NCBI GenBank assembly: GCA_030849465.1
Contig: JARVLF010000020.1
Location: forward strand, 372,001 to 436,000
Length of the DNA stretch: 64,000 nucleotides
Direction of reading: 5' to 3'
Origin: Moesziomyces globuligerus
Lineage: Eukaryota; Basidiomycota; Ustilaginomycetes; Ustilaginales; Ustilaginaceae
In this document: positions 19,050 to 29,898 of the stretch, piece by piece
Layout: each line of letters begins with the position of its first letter
How positions within the stretch are numbered: the first letter of the stretch is position 1
Notes under the pieces: generated by a model
The model's input: only the letters and a program-made list of their open reading frames with translations
The model's database searches: none
What the model was told of the DNA's origin: nothing
Program-made: the position numbers and the translations under genes

Positions 19050-22000
19050 ATGAGCGATACAGTCGTTGGCCAAACTCCGCTACTTGCTCGGGAGCCGCAG
19101 TCCCAGCAACCTGTACCGCCCGCTCCAGCCTTCATCCACCAATCGGATATTGTTGTCGAGGCGAGGCTACAGGCGATCGAAACTTACGTGGCACGGGCAG
19201 AACAGAATCAGGCCTTCTGGTCAGCTCTGCTCACCACAACCGTCAACGACCTGGCGCTCTGCAAAAGAGTTCTTTCAGAACTAAAGAACAAGGTCGGCAG
19301 CCTCGTGCAAGAAGTGGAAGACTTAAAGAAACGCGTAGATCAAGCCTTCGAAGCCCGTGTGGTCCGCCTCACCGCACCTCACATCAGCGCAACACAACAT
19401 CGTGTTGCCCAGATCGAGACCCACCTTACCAAGGCCCATCTGCAGCTTAATGAGCGTCTCAAATACACGGTCGAGCAGCAAGCCAGACAGTCCGACTCTT
19501 TCCAGCATCGCTACGTCGGTCCCTTGTTCAGAATGCTCGAACAGATCCTTGCTGGGTCGGTCGATCCTGCTCGCATCAACCAAGTGGCGAATCAGAACCT
19601 CAAGCCGGCTGTCACGCCCGATAGCGCCCAGCTGAACAGCAACAAGAAGGCGGTACAGCCGGAGACCGCTCACGCGACACCGAGCCCCGAGCAACTGTCA
19701 GTAGTAAACCAAGCAAGCGATGCTCAGCCACCTGTACCTCAAGCATCCGGAAGCAACGAAGAAGCGGCCGATGCGTCCCAGCAACCGCTGGTTGAAGCTG
19801 TAGCGGAGCTATCGCTTCCAATCGAGCCGTTGCCCATCTCAATGCCTGCTCTGCTCACCGAAGTTGCCACTGCAGCTATCGACGTTTCGCCCAAAGATAC
19901 CCAGGCTCCTTCGCTCGCTCTGCAACCTCGATTGGCGACACATGATCTGGTGCCAGCCGGACAACAGAGCACGCCGAACCATCACGCGCAGCAAGGACAT
20001 GTTCCTCCCCAATTACCCGCGGAAGCGAGTCCACCCGTCATCCCCAGAGAGCCCTCGGCAGGAGACAAGAGGAAGCGTACACCATCGATGGAGAACATGA
20101 GGGACCAAGCCGCCAAGAGGTCGATTTGCACATTTGTCAAGTACACGGGCCTGGCTCGAGCTTCTGGAAATTCGACCAGAACAGCGCATCGACAAGCATC
20201 ATCTTTGCCCGCCTTTCCTGCTTCGCTTGCACACTCAACCCCTGTGCTTTCTGCGTCTCCTGCTACGATGCCACCTCTGTCTGAAATTCAAGCCAACATC
20301 TCTGCTGGTCACGTCCCCGGTCACGACTTGACGGCGGCACACACCTCCCATGCCCCAGCAGCCTTCGACCATGATCCGACAGTTCATAGTGCGGATACGA
20401 CGCCGCAGCCGCATCAAGTCATAGAACATGCGAATCCAGCCGGGACGCCAAGCGACTTCAGGATGGTCCAGCCTGAATCAGACTTAGCGAAAGTGCCCGC
20501 CATTCCAGGTCCTCCAGTAAGCGTAGCTTCACCGATGCAAAATGGTCCACTTTCTGGTGGTCAGTCGGCCCTGGATTCGACCAATCCTTCTACGCCCCTC
20601 TCAGCCTCCCCACTCGCTACGACCGAGGCTCAAGATCCCCCGATCCTCGGGAGCGTGCCAACTCAGCCAAGATCAGAGCCAGCTGCACATGTTCCTGACA
20701 TGACCGCTCGTCCGTTCGGAAGCGCGCTGCTCGCACCCGAAGATGCAGAAAGCAGAATGCACGTGCAAGCAGCAGCAGCGCCCGACGATCAGTCCCTTCG
20801 GCAATCAACCACTGGCGATCTTTCCAAGCATCCTACATCATCCGTGGGATCTCAAGCCGGCTCGACCTTGAGCCAAACTAGCTCTGCCCTCTTGCACGTG
20901 ACAGCTCCGCCCAGACCCTCGCCCATAGCGAGAACATCGAGCGAAGCAGGTCCGTCGGCGCGGGCTGTGCCGGTGGCCAGCATTCAACAGCAGCCTGCGC
21001 AACTTCAGGACTCTCCAAAGACCAGTCCTGACATTCCCCTCCTTTCACTCTGCTCTCCGACCGGAACCTCGAAACCCTTGACACATCCGGTCTCGGCAGC
21101 GGCCAGGCAACTCCCGGACACCTCTGATGCGCCTACTTCGTCTGGAAGCGCATCAATCGGATATAAAAACAGCGAGCGTGATGCTTCTAGGGAGACCGCC
21201 ACGGTCATCAGCGCTCAAGACTCTGCCATTCCCTCGATGCCCTCGACTGAAGGATTCAGGCCCGCTACAGCGAGTGCTTCGTACGATCCCGCGGCAGACC
21301 CCCGTCGGAGAGCGCACTCAACATCCCGTCCTGGAAAATTGCCTGGTGCATCGGCGTCAGCTCAGCCCTCGTCGTCCGTCGAAACAGCGACGATCAGGCA
21401 TGCTTTACCCGCTAAACCCACAGTGTCTGTCGGACATATAGCGGCGATCGAGGCGGTCAGTTCTGGAAGCAGCTATATCAGTGCTCCTCTTTCGCCTCTA
21501 GGCCCAACAGTCACCAAGCCTGAGCAGGGAGAGTCCTTATCCGAGCCGCCGGAAGAACTGCCGGATTCATCCTTCTCCGGCGGATCTGCTTCGAACGTCC
21601 GCGTCGAGTGCGATCTTGACCCAATCCAGTCTCACTTGGAAGCATGCCCGGGCCCACATCGCCTCGGCGATTCGAGTAATGCCTCGACGGCCATCGTATC
21701 ACAAATGTCACCAGCACATCCGCGAGATGGCGCTTGCGGAATTCTTGACTCGACCTCACAGCCCTCTCCTGAATCTTGGACGACTCTGCAAGTTCGCTCC
21801 AACGAGGCTTCTCCGGATTGCAAGGTCGTCCGAGCTCTTCCACCTTCAGATGATCGCCTTCAAGCGGAGTCGCGTGAGCCTTCAGCTGACAACGAGCATT
21901 GGCGTCGGAGAGAAGGCCGTTCTTCTTCAAAGGACCTCCGACAATCTCCACAAGAACGCGTACCGCACCCGGACGAGGCGGCTTCGAATTCATTGCGATC

Positions 22001-23326
22001 GAGAGACCGGGCGGGAGAGTCGATACAGCCCAAGGCTCGGGTGCGTGACGAACGGCCTTCTCGTATCGACTACTTGGACTCCTTGCGATCACAATCTCGG
22101 TTCAAGGGCGACCGCGCCTGGTTCTACTTCTTCGCTCACATGGGCCGTTCAAAATCTGCGTCGCCGATTCTGATCACACAGGATTGGCATGTGACCGAGT
22201 CACTCATCTCCGAGCGCGCCGCGAGGGTCTTGATCGGCGAGGGCAATGCCAGCATCGTGCGCTCAAGTTCGGGCAGCGACTGGCTCAAGCTAGACCTGTC
22301 ATGGCGCTACGACTCGGCAAAAGGGTCAGGATCAGAATGGTTCCGAGGTCAGGGATGCCGATTCCTCATTGTTCCAGAGCGCTATCTGAGCGAAGGAATG
22401 TATTTGGGCAAAGAAGAGCTGGACCACTTCAAGCTGGAGATAGTGCCAAAGTCACCACATACAAGGGCTTTCCTTGGTGTGCGAGGCTCGATCACTAAGG
22501 GTACCAAGCTTTCTGCGTTCCCCAGAGCCATGCTCGAGAGACACCCTGATAGACCGTTCCAAAAGATCTGCTTATTGGCGGACTTTGCGATCGATCACAC
22601 CCGCAATATTCGATCACAGCGTTGGGCAGGGCGGTCTGCCGGTGTGGGGACAGACACGTGGCGTGGCCACAGCACGCACAGCGATACGTCCAGAGACGCT
22701 GAGTGGAGCTCACCTCCCAATCGCACGGAAGCGGAACGCTTGCGGCGCAATTACACCAAGGACGAGCGAGCGTCAGAGGCGCCCAAAGCTGCCGGGCTTG
22801 ATCGGGCGTCGCCAGAGACCGATCGGAGAAGAGAGGCAGAGGTAGGTGGTTGATAAGGTCAAAGCCAGCCAAATGCGAGAGAGATAGCTCCAGACTGATG
22901 CAGCTCATGACACCGTGCTTGAAGAAAGATCTCAAGCACTCGTCCGTCTCGTACACAGAGCCTTACAAGCGGAGAGATGCGCGAATACGCGACGAAGAGG
23001 TAGGCCAGAACGAAGGCGACAAGATCGCTACGAGCAGCCTAGATGCGGTGCTCGATACGGGATCACCACTGACGGAGGTGTCGCAGGCGCCGGACGAAGA
23101 GGTGGACGAGCTGATGGACGACTCGGATTCGGATCCCCGATCGGCCCCCGAAACGCTTGAGGATCTAAGCGAGGAAGAGCGAAGGATCGTCATGCGGCGC
23201 ACCGCATGGCTTATGCAAGGACACAGCGCCAAAACTTCAAGCATCCTCGCAAATGAGCCTGTCAAGGGGTTGTCGCTCATGGGGAGCTCGAAGCGCACCA
23301 AGGATCTCTTCCAGCCAAGCGGATGA
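19050..23326 (+). CDS. Large unrecognised Ser/Pro-rich protein with coiled-coil N-terminus
   Basis: I do not recognise this protein. Exon 1 runs 19050-22841. Without splicing it would stop at 22853 (1267 residues). A GTAGGT donor at 22842 and acceptors at 22903 (CAG) or 22924 (AAG) join in frame to a second exon ending 23326, giving about 1400 residues. Residues about 35-145 are predicted coiled coil ('LSELKNKVGSLVQEVEDLKK'). About 150-1000 are disordered, rich in Ser, Pro, Ala, Gln and Thr. A globular-looking region follows near 1010-1180 ('DRAWFYFFAHMGRSKSAS', 'EWFRGQGCRFLIVPERYL'). The tail is acidic (exon 2: 'EEVDELMDDSDSD', 'ERRIVMRRTAWLMQGHS'). Codon and base use look more AT-rich than neighbouring genes. 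Start chosen at MSDTVVGQ after the TA-rich element. Possibly smut-specific. Confidence 0.65.
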
Positions 23327-23663
23327 GAGTTTGTCGGTGGACGGGTAATGCATTGACTTGACTGTGACAGCCTGCGCCTCTAAGCATGCCTGAGCCGAAG
23401 CACGAGAACGCTCACACATGAATAGAAGAGTTGTGCGCCTCGAGAAGGAAGGTGACTGCACGCTCTTACATGCTTGCCATGCTCGCCGGAATGAGACGCG
23501 TCTGGACTACTTGGATTGTGTGGCGGACAGCTGTCTGCCAAGCTGATAGACAGGCTGGGCGAGATGAGCGCACCTCTAGGCACAGACACGGGTGCGCTAG
23601 AACGCGGCTTTGAATTGACAAGGGTGACAAGGATGGTGATGCGATGAGCGAGTTGGGAGTGGA
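23327..23663. other. Convergent intergenic region, orphan gene / hydrolase
   Basis: 337 bp between convergent stop codons, expected to hold both 3' ends. No feature recognised. Confidence 0.45.
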
Positions 23664-25634
23664 TTACTGTCCGACAAAGTTGGCGATATCTTCCGAGATC
23701 TGCCTCGTGTACCTAGTATTCGCGCGACCGATGCCCAAGAAGAGGCAAGCGATGGACTCTGCGTGTGCCAAGTTCCTATACGCGCGCAACCTGACGTGCT
23801 GAACGCCGATGCCGACGAGAAGCGTCTTGAGCAACGTGCTCTGCTCGACAGGAACGACATGGTCCTTGCCACCATGCACGAGGAGAAACTTTGGTGGGAG
23901 GAGACGGGTATCTACGATGTTTTTGGCTGCGTAGAGCAGATGTGCGGGCGAATGGATGAGGCAGTTGAAATGCGATGGACCCGTAGCCCTTCTGAGGTAG
24001 CTGAGATGTTCGAGTCCACGTTCAGACTCGGACCTAAAGCCCTTGATGACATCACTGATACCGCTAAGCAGCATAACGCCCGCAAGCGCAGGAAGCTCCA
24101 CTTCAGGCTCGTAGATCTCGACCCTCCTGAGACCATTGCCAACCTCCTCTTCCGCCTTACGGTAGGCCTCGGAGCCAAGAATCGATGCCGCCTCCTCGGC
24201 CTTTCGCGACGTCGTTCCCGCCGACGACGACGTGGCACCGAAGCGCGAGGTAGCACCCATGACATGCCCTGGAGGAGCCGAGGGTGCATCGTCAGCTTCG
24301 TCGACCCATCCATCCGAGACTGCGGTGCGGTCCGCGCGCGCATCGTCCGAGAGCACCTCACCACTCGCACGACGCGCCGAACCGGGACCGAGCCGAACCG
24401 GCTCGTCGTTGTTCTCGTCCAACGCATCGTGCGCTGCGCTGGGCACAGCAGCCCGTCGCAGGGACGCCGAGGACCGCACCTCGCCGCTCTTGAGCCACTC
24501 TTCGTCGTCGTCCTCAAACGCGCGCGGATGCGCATGCAGCCGCGCATGCGACGCCGCCGCCTCGCCACCACCACCGTGCTTGGCGCGTAGCATATGGCGC
24601 TCGCGTTCGTACGCGCGGTCGAGATGCCCCTCGCGACTCAGCACCACCGCCTCCTGCGAGATGGTCAGCATGATGAGATGCGCACTCAACCCGTGCCCGA
24701 GCACGTGGATCTTGGACGGATCGCCCCCGTATCGCTGGCAGTTCCTGGCCGTCCAGCGCAGCACCAACCTGAGATCGATCACCGACGACTTGATGCGCGA
24801 CTCGGGATAGTACGTAATGTCAGCGACGATCACGCAGTAGCCCATCCGGCGTAGCCTCAGCGCAAGCTGCAGATAGAGCCGACGCTTGGACGTGACGGTC
24901 AGCGGACCGAGCATCGAGGGGATGACCACGATGACGGGCACGCCGTTGGACGATACGGATGGCTGTGCGCCCGTCGAGGCCGCCTGCTGCGCGGGAGTCG
25001 GTGGGTCCGCGGGAAGGTAGACGTCGAGTCGCTTGCCGCGCGAAGGGCTGCCGTAGAGGATGCCCTCCTTGACGACGCGCGATCCCTTGGTGGTGCCGAT
25101 GACCATGATCCGGCGGTAGCTCCAGTCGAAGATCGCCGGAAAGATGATGCGAAACGCGGTGACCGTGTATCGGAAGGCGGCGAGGTCGACCTTGGCGCAG
25201 CGGATCGGATTGAGCGGAAGGAACGGGCAGAAGTTTCGAGGAGACCACCGGTGCGCGTTGGTCCAGGTTGCAGGCAGATCCTTCTGCGCCAGGAAGAGGT
25301 AGCAGATCCAAGCGACGGCATAGAGCAGCAGGACCGAGATGAGGAGGAGGATGGGGATGGCCATGACGCCAATCACGGGGATGGCACATGCTGCTGCGAG
25401 CAGCGGCCATGCTGGCAGGGCGAGCGCGAGCGCCGGGAGGACGAGCGGTTTGAGTGCCAGTGCGAGGAAGCGCTGCGAGCGTTTGGGCAGTACGGGTGGC
25501 TGGGGCTGATGCTCGGGATAGTAGGTCGGTGATGGTGGCGCCTCGGGAAAGTCGACGTTGGAGAGGCGGCGACGATCGAGCGTAGGTCGTGGATGTTTCG
25601 CCCCGGAGGCGGACGCGCGATCGTGTGTCGCCAT
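23664..25634 (-). CDS. Membrane-anchored alpha/beta hydrolase-fold protein lacking the nucleophile serine
   Basis: 656 residues from the ATG at 25634. Residues about 57-122 are hydrophobic and form two or three membrane segments. The rest has an alpha/beta hydrolase fold like isoprenylcysteine methylesterase/steryl-acetyl hydrolase relatives: 'VPVIVVIPSMLGPL' (oxyanion-side strand), 'YCVIVADITYYPES', 'DLRLVLRWTARNCQRYGGDP'. The nucleophile elbow at about 308-315 reads LGHGLSAHL, where related enzymes have G-x-S-x-G followed by AH. The serine position is a glycine and the closing glycine is a serine. The acid (HGGKDHVVP, about 590) and the histidine (NLAHAES, about 623) positions are present. 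An acidic Ser/Arg-rich insert of about 130 residues separates core parts. It may be a pseudoenzyme or use a shifted serine. Confidence 0.8.
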   Translation of the reverse strand: MATHDRASASGAKHPRPTLDRRRLSNVDFPEAPPSPTYYPEHQPQPPVLPKRSQRFLALALKPLVLPALALALPAWPLLAAACAIPVIGVMAIPILLLISVLLLYAVAWICYLFLAQKDLPATWTNAHRWSPRNFCPFLPLNPIRCAKVDLAAFRYTVTAFRIIFPAIFDWSYRRIMVIGTTKGSRVVKEGILYGSPSRGKRLDVYLPADPPTPAQQAASTGAQPSVSSNGVPVIVVIPSMLGPLTVTSKRRLYLQLALRLRRMGYCVIVADITYYPESRIKSSVIDLRLVLRWTARNCQRYGGDPSKIHVLGHGLSAHLIMLTISQEAVVLSREGHLDRAYERERHMLRAKHGGGGEAAASHARLHAHPRAFEDDDEEWLKSGEVRSSASLRRAAVPSAAHDALDENNDEPVRLGPGSARRASGEVLSDDARADRTAVSDGWVDEADDAPSAPPGHVMGATSRFGATSSSAGTTSRKAEEAASILGSEAYRKAEEEVGNGLRRVEIYEPEVELPALAGVMLLSGISDVIKGFRSESERGLEHLSYLRRATGPSHFNCLIHSPAHLLYAAKNIVDTRLLPPKFLLVHGGKDHVVPVEQSTLLKTLLVGIGVQHVRLRAYRNLAHAESIACLFLGIGRANTRYTRQISEDIANFVGQ

Positions 25635-26328
25635 GCTGACCACAATGCACGGCTGATGAAAGCCCGAGGAGGTGGTCGATGTGATACGGATGGGATGACG
25701 ACGATCGAGTCGGATGGAAGCGAGGCAGAAGATGGTGTGCGAAGCGACTCGTCGGGGCTTTCAGCTATCCGTCGCGAGCAACGGCGAGCAACGGCGCAAC
25801 GGCGAGCAAAGACGCGCCTGCTTGAGTCCCTGCATGAAGCCTGAGCGTCCTCTCGCGTTGAGGGCCAAAAGCGGGTGTTGGTCAGTGCCGAAGAAAATGA
25901 ATCCGAGGCAGCTGTTGGGTTGCATCGCACCACACTCGTCGTCAGCTGCACGACCCAACAGAATTTAGAGCGTGAAATGCTCTCCTGGCCATAGCAGCGC
26001 TTGCCCCTCTCCCTCCTGTAAACAAAAACCTGTCCTCCGTGATATCGAATCCCAGCTCATCTGCGCCCGCATCAACGCACATCGCACAACGCACAATGCC
26101 CATTCCACAAGTGCATGTCGCTTGCTATGCTGCGCCAGCTATCAGTTGGAGCTCGTGCTGTCGAGCCATGCTCTTGCGCCCTTTCCCACGTGGCCTTTGG
26201 CCCCTCAATACGAAATCGGACCTAACAACGCAGAGCCAGACCCAAACGTGCGATCATGATGCAACCGAGTGCAGTACCGTCGATTGAATGCTAAGTCTGA
26301 GAGCGCGGACGAAGAAGGCGTGGCGCGC
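25635..26328. other. Intergenic: hydrolase promoter and Fap1 3' region
   Basis: 694 bp between two minus-strand genes. It includes a short direct repetition 'gagcaacggcgagcaacggcgcaacggcgagcaaa' at about 25777-25810, written here only by position: a 10-bp unit 'gagcaacggc' in about three imperfect copies. Otherwise unremarkable; the hydrolase promoter should lie at about 25640-25900. Confidence 0.4.
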
Positions 26329-29300
26329 TTAACCGTCGTCTTCCCAGCTTTCTGGAACAGGCCCTTCTGGCGCCGAGGCTTCAGGAGCTGCTGTCGCAAC
26401 CGCGGGGCCGTTGGAAGCCAACGTTCGTGGCGCGTTCGGATTCGGCACGATGCCAGCGATAGGCGCCGTCGTGCGAGCACTGTTGACCTGCGCCGCCATG
26501 GTGGGCTGGCCCCACACAGGTTCGCTGACCATCGCGGGCGAGTTGCGCCCAGAGCCTGACGCCACCGCTGCCCATCCCCGATCTCCGACCAGGTTCGAGC
26601 TCGGCTTGCCCAAGCCCACCGTGCCACTGCCGCTGGCTCCTGCACCGCCCCGCTTCATCGCAAGCGATGCCTTTGCCGGGCCTGCCGCCGCGCGACCGCC
26701 GCTACCGAGCAAAGGCTCGTCCTCGCGACGCAATACGTTCTTGTTCGCATCCACAGTGCACAGCATGACGTCGCGCGCAAACTGCTCGCGTCTCTGCAGC
26801 GCCTTGAGCTCGGTCTTCATCATGATCAGCCGGGTCGGCGAGTCGGGCGACGTGACGATCACGTCCTCGTCACCCTTCCACGTCACCACAAAGTTGATCG
26901 TCCGCAGGATGGGCTGCAGCAGAGAGCGGAGAGAGTCCTGGTCGTGACCAAACACGCCGGGCAGGTAGACGGCGTTCAGCGGCCTCGGCGCTTCCGCCGA
27001 CGGTCGCTGCAACTGAGCAAGCCCAGCCGATTTTCCAGCGCCCTGCAAATGCGACGACGTGTGCTGACTCTGTTGATTCGACATGAGCGAGGCCCGCGCC
27101 GCAGCAAACGCCTCCGTAAGCAGAGGCTTCGGGATGCGACTGTCTTGCTTACGTCGAATGCTGACGCTACGACGCGGCTCCTGGTCCACGCTCTCGCTCG
27201 CCAGCTTGTACACGGCCGCCAGCTCGTGCGTGAACTTGCGCTGGAACTTGTTGGCTGCCGGCAGAATCATACCGGCCCGCGGAGACCGGATGAAGTCGTT
27301 CAGCGTCGCCTCCAGCTCGTCGCAGAACTTGCGGTTGCCCGAAATAGCATAGTACGTGAGCGTCTCGTGCTCGTATGCCGCCGGCGCAGCCTTCTCCGAA
27401 GGGTTCAGACCGAGCGCTTCAGCCAACTTGGCGTTTCGCTGTGCGATCATGCACGAGTCGTTGCACTTGAGCGACTTCTCCTTGTTGGGCATGTGGATCG
27501 ACACGCCGCATTTGGTGCGCGACTGCAGATTTCCGCACGCGCACTGAAGAGTGATGATGGCTTCGCACGGCTCCGTCTCCGGACACGATGACGGCGCGTG
27601 GCACTTCTCCTGACAAGCGTGCTGACAAAGCCGTCGCGGCTTGCCGCAGGTCTGTGCACACGGTGTGCACTCTCGTCCCGCAACGTGGCAGATGCCCTGG
27701 CATCGATGGAAGCCGCAGTTGAGCAGCGCATCGCACGCTTGCCCACACGAGACACGCGATCGGCTACACGGCACGTTCTTGACGATATGCTTCTGGCAGT
27801 GGCACACCTTGTCGGTCAGGTAGACGCACGGAGGGCACGGCTCTTCTTCGTGGCAGTCGTGCGGCATCTTCGGATGGCCACAAGTCGGCGGCGGCCGCAC
27901 GCAGGGGAAATTGCATCGCACCTGCGTGCCACACGGCACTGGCGGCTCCAGCACCGTGCGACCGCAATGACAGATGAGCTCTTCGAAGCTGGCCTGCAGG
28001 CAAGGTGGACATGCACCACGGTGACACGTCATAGGACATTCGTGCAGTCCACAGGGGAGCGGCTTCGAGCATGGGATCGAACACTCGTGCAGACCAGCCG
28101 GATCGAGGGCTTGAAGCTCGGCCAAGCTCGGTCGTTTCTTCGACTTGCTCTTGGCCTGGAAATAGAGCGGACAGCATTGTCGGTTGCACTGATGCTTGCC
28201 GCAGTGGCGCAGCGATTGGCAGACAGTCGAGCACAGCACCTCTTGACGTCCCTCAAGTTCCTCTTGCTGTCGTTCATGGCAAGTACGGCTCTGCTTCGTC
28301 TCGCCGCAGCGACACGGCGTCGAGACAGGCACCCGACATGGCGGACATGGCCCGAGATGGCATACCGAGGGGCACGGGTGGCCACAGATCGACATCTTGG
28401 AACACGTGTTGGCGCACGTCGGGATAGGGTCTTGGCACGAAGTCCTCGAGGTGACAGGCTGTGCCCCACACGGACATGTCTGGACGAGACTCGGCGACGA
28501 AGGGCACACGGGCCTTTCGGAGTCGCGAGCATGGCAGGGTTTTGAGCAGTGGTGAACCCCACAATCGAAGGGACGTTGACACTGCTCATCGCAGCTGAAG
28601 CGGCCCTCAAAGCGGGCCCCGCTCTGATCGTCAAAGCTGTCGCGAGGGGAGCCGTCTCCGCAGCGCATTGTCTTTGTGTGCTTGCCGCAGTAGCAGCGTG
28701 CATCGACTTGGATTGAGCACGGCTGACAGTCACCCGCATGGCAGGCCTCCTGACACGAATGGGCGCCACAGTCGAGCTTTTTGCCGCAAACGCCACCGCA
28801 AGATGTGCCGCGTTGGTTGAGGGCGGTGAGACGCGCCTCCTTGGCAGCAGTCTGTGAGCATCGCATCGGGATGGTTTGGGCGCCGCAGAAGCACTTCTGC
28901 GAGACGGTCACTGCACATGGAGGGCAAGGTCCTGGATGGCAAGAGTCGGCGCAGCCATGTGCGCACTTTCCGCGGCTGCATCGCTGGCCGCAGCCATGTG
29001 GATTGGCACCGCGACCTCCAGGAGGGTCCTGGACTCGGCCACACCAGCACCAGTAGATCTTGGGCACGTCTTCGCGGGCGTACTGGCAGCCCGGGCATCG
29101 CCAGGTGCCGCGGCGATTGCGAATCTCTGGGTCCTCTTGCATGGCATTGTGCTCCTCAGCTTTCTTGACGCTGCTCTCGGCCCATTTGCGCACGCATGGC
29201 AAGTGAAGCACCGAGTAGCATTGTGAACACGACCAGGTTGCTTGGCGGGTGGTGACGGTGCTGTAGCAGATGACGCAATCGTATTCGCCCGAGGAGAGCT

Positions 29301-29898
29301 CGGCCAGAAGACGGGATCGCATGTCGGCATACTCGACGGGCTCGGCGGTGGCGGCAACCTTCACCACCGGCTTCTTGGAACGACCATTACGACCATTCTG
29401 CGTGGCCTTGCCAGCATGCTGGTTCGAAGAGGAAGGGCCTCCGTTCGTGTTGGAAGCTGCACCAGTGAGTTTGCCACCGAACTGCTGACGGCGAGCTGCT
29501 ACGCGCGGTGGTAGTGCGTTCTCTTGCTGATCTGCATGCTGCTCGCTTGATGCTCCCGTGGCCGTCTCGTTGGAAGCGGTCGGCTTGGCACCACCGCCTC
29601 GTCGGGACTTCTTCTTGGGATTCAATTTGCGGGCATCTTGCGTGCTTCCTGACGATGACGAAGGATTCGCATCGGCTAGTCCGGGTGTCTCTTCATTGCC
29701 TTTCGCGACACGCTCTGTCCTAGAAGCGTCGTTCCTTCGACCTCGACCACGTCCGCGGCCGTTGCCACGACTACGATCACGACTGGGCTGAGAGGACGGA
29801 GTGGTTCGCGCAGATGCTTCTGCGGGGCCTAGGCGAAGATTTTGAATGGCTGGTAAGGAGGACTGAGCAGCAGACGGGGCTGCGGCAGCTTCGGACAT
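26329..29898 (-). CDS. FAP1: NF-X1-type zinc finger and R3H protein (Fap1 / NFX1 homologue)
   Basis: 1189 residues from the ATG at 29898. The N-terminal 200 residues are Ser/Asn/Gly-rich. A RING/PHD-like finger lies at about 205-272 ('YDCVICYSTVTT', 'HLPCVRKWA', 'WRCPGCQY'). About 300-790 contain a long series of NF-X1 zinc fingers of the type C-x-H-x3-C-x3-G-x-C-x2-C (for example 'CADSCHPGPCPPC', 'CPSVCHLGPCPPC'). An R3H-like domain is at about 856-900. The C-terminal region has 'LRTINFVVTWKGDEDVIV' at about 995. Yeast Fap1 binds FKBP12 and competes with rapamycin; animal NFX1 acts on transcription and mRNA. Ubiquitin ligase activity through the RING is plausible but inferred. Domain order and length match the family. 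Single exon. Confidence 0.92.
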   Translation of the reverse strand: MSEAAAAPSAAQSSLPAIQNLRLGPAEASARTTPSSQPSRDRSRGNGRGRGRGRRNDASRTERVAKGNEETPGLADANPSSSSGSTQDARKLNPKKKSRRGGGAKPTASNETATGASSEQHADQQENALPPRVAARRQQFGGKLTGAASNTNGGPSSSNQHAGKATQNGRNGRSKKPVVKVAATAEPVEYADMRSRLLAELSSGEYDCVICYSTVTTRQATWSCSQCYSVLHLPCVRKWAESSVKKAEEHNAMQEDPEIRNRRGTWRCPGCQYAREDVPKIYWCWCGRVQDPPGGRGANPHGCGQRCSRGKCAHGCADSCHPGPCPPCAVTVSQKCFCGAQTIPMRCSQTAAKEARLTALNQRGTSCGGVCGKKLDCGAHSCQEACHAGDCQPCSIQVDARCYCGKHTKTMRCGDGSPRDSFDDQSGARFEGRFSCDEQCQRPFDCGVHHCSKPCHARDSERPVCPSSPSLVQTCPCGAQPVTSRTSCQDPIPTCANTCSKMSICGHPCPSVCHLGPCPPCRVPVSTPCRCGETKQSRTCHERQQEELEGRQEVLCSTVCQSLRHCGKHQCNRQCCPLYFQAKSKSKKRPSLAELQALDPAGLHECSIPCSKPLPCGLHECPMTCHRGACPPCLQASFEELICHCGRTVLEPPVPCGTQVRCNFPCVRPPPTCGHPKMPHDCHEEEPCPPCVYLTDKVCHCQKHIVKNVPCSRSRVSCGQACDALLNCGFHRCQGICHVAGRECTPCAQTCGKPRRLCQHACQEKCHAPSSCPETEPCEAIITLQCACGNLQSRTKCGVSIHMPNKEKSLKCNDSCMIAQRNAKLAEALGLNPSEKAAPAAYEHETLTYYAISGNRKFCDELEATLNDFIRSPRAGMILPAANKFQRKFTHELAAVYKLASESVDQEPRRSVSIRRKQDSRIPKPLLTEAFAAARASLMSNQQSQHTSSHLQGAGKSAGLAQLQRPSAEAPRPLNAVYLPGVFGHDQDSLRSLLQPILRTINFVVTWKGDEDVIVTSPDSPTRLIMMKTELKALQRREQFARDVMLCTVDANKNVLRREDEPLLGSGGRAAAGPAKASLAMKRGGAGASGSGTVGLGKPSSNLVGDRGWAAVASGSGRNSPAMVSEPVWGQPTMAAQVNSARTTAPIAGIVPNPNAPRTLASNGPAVATAAPEASAPEGPVPESWEDDG

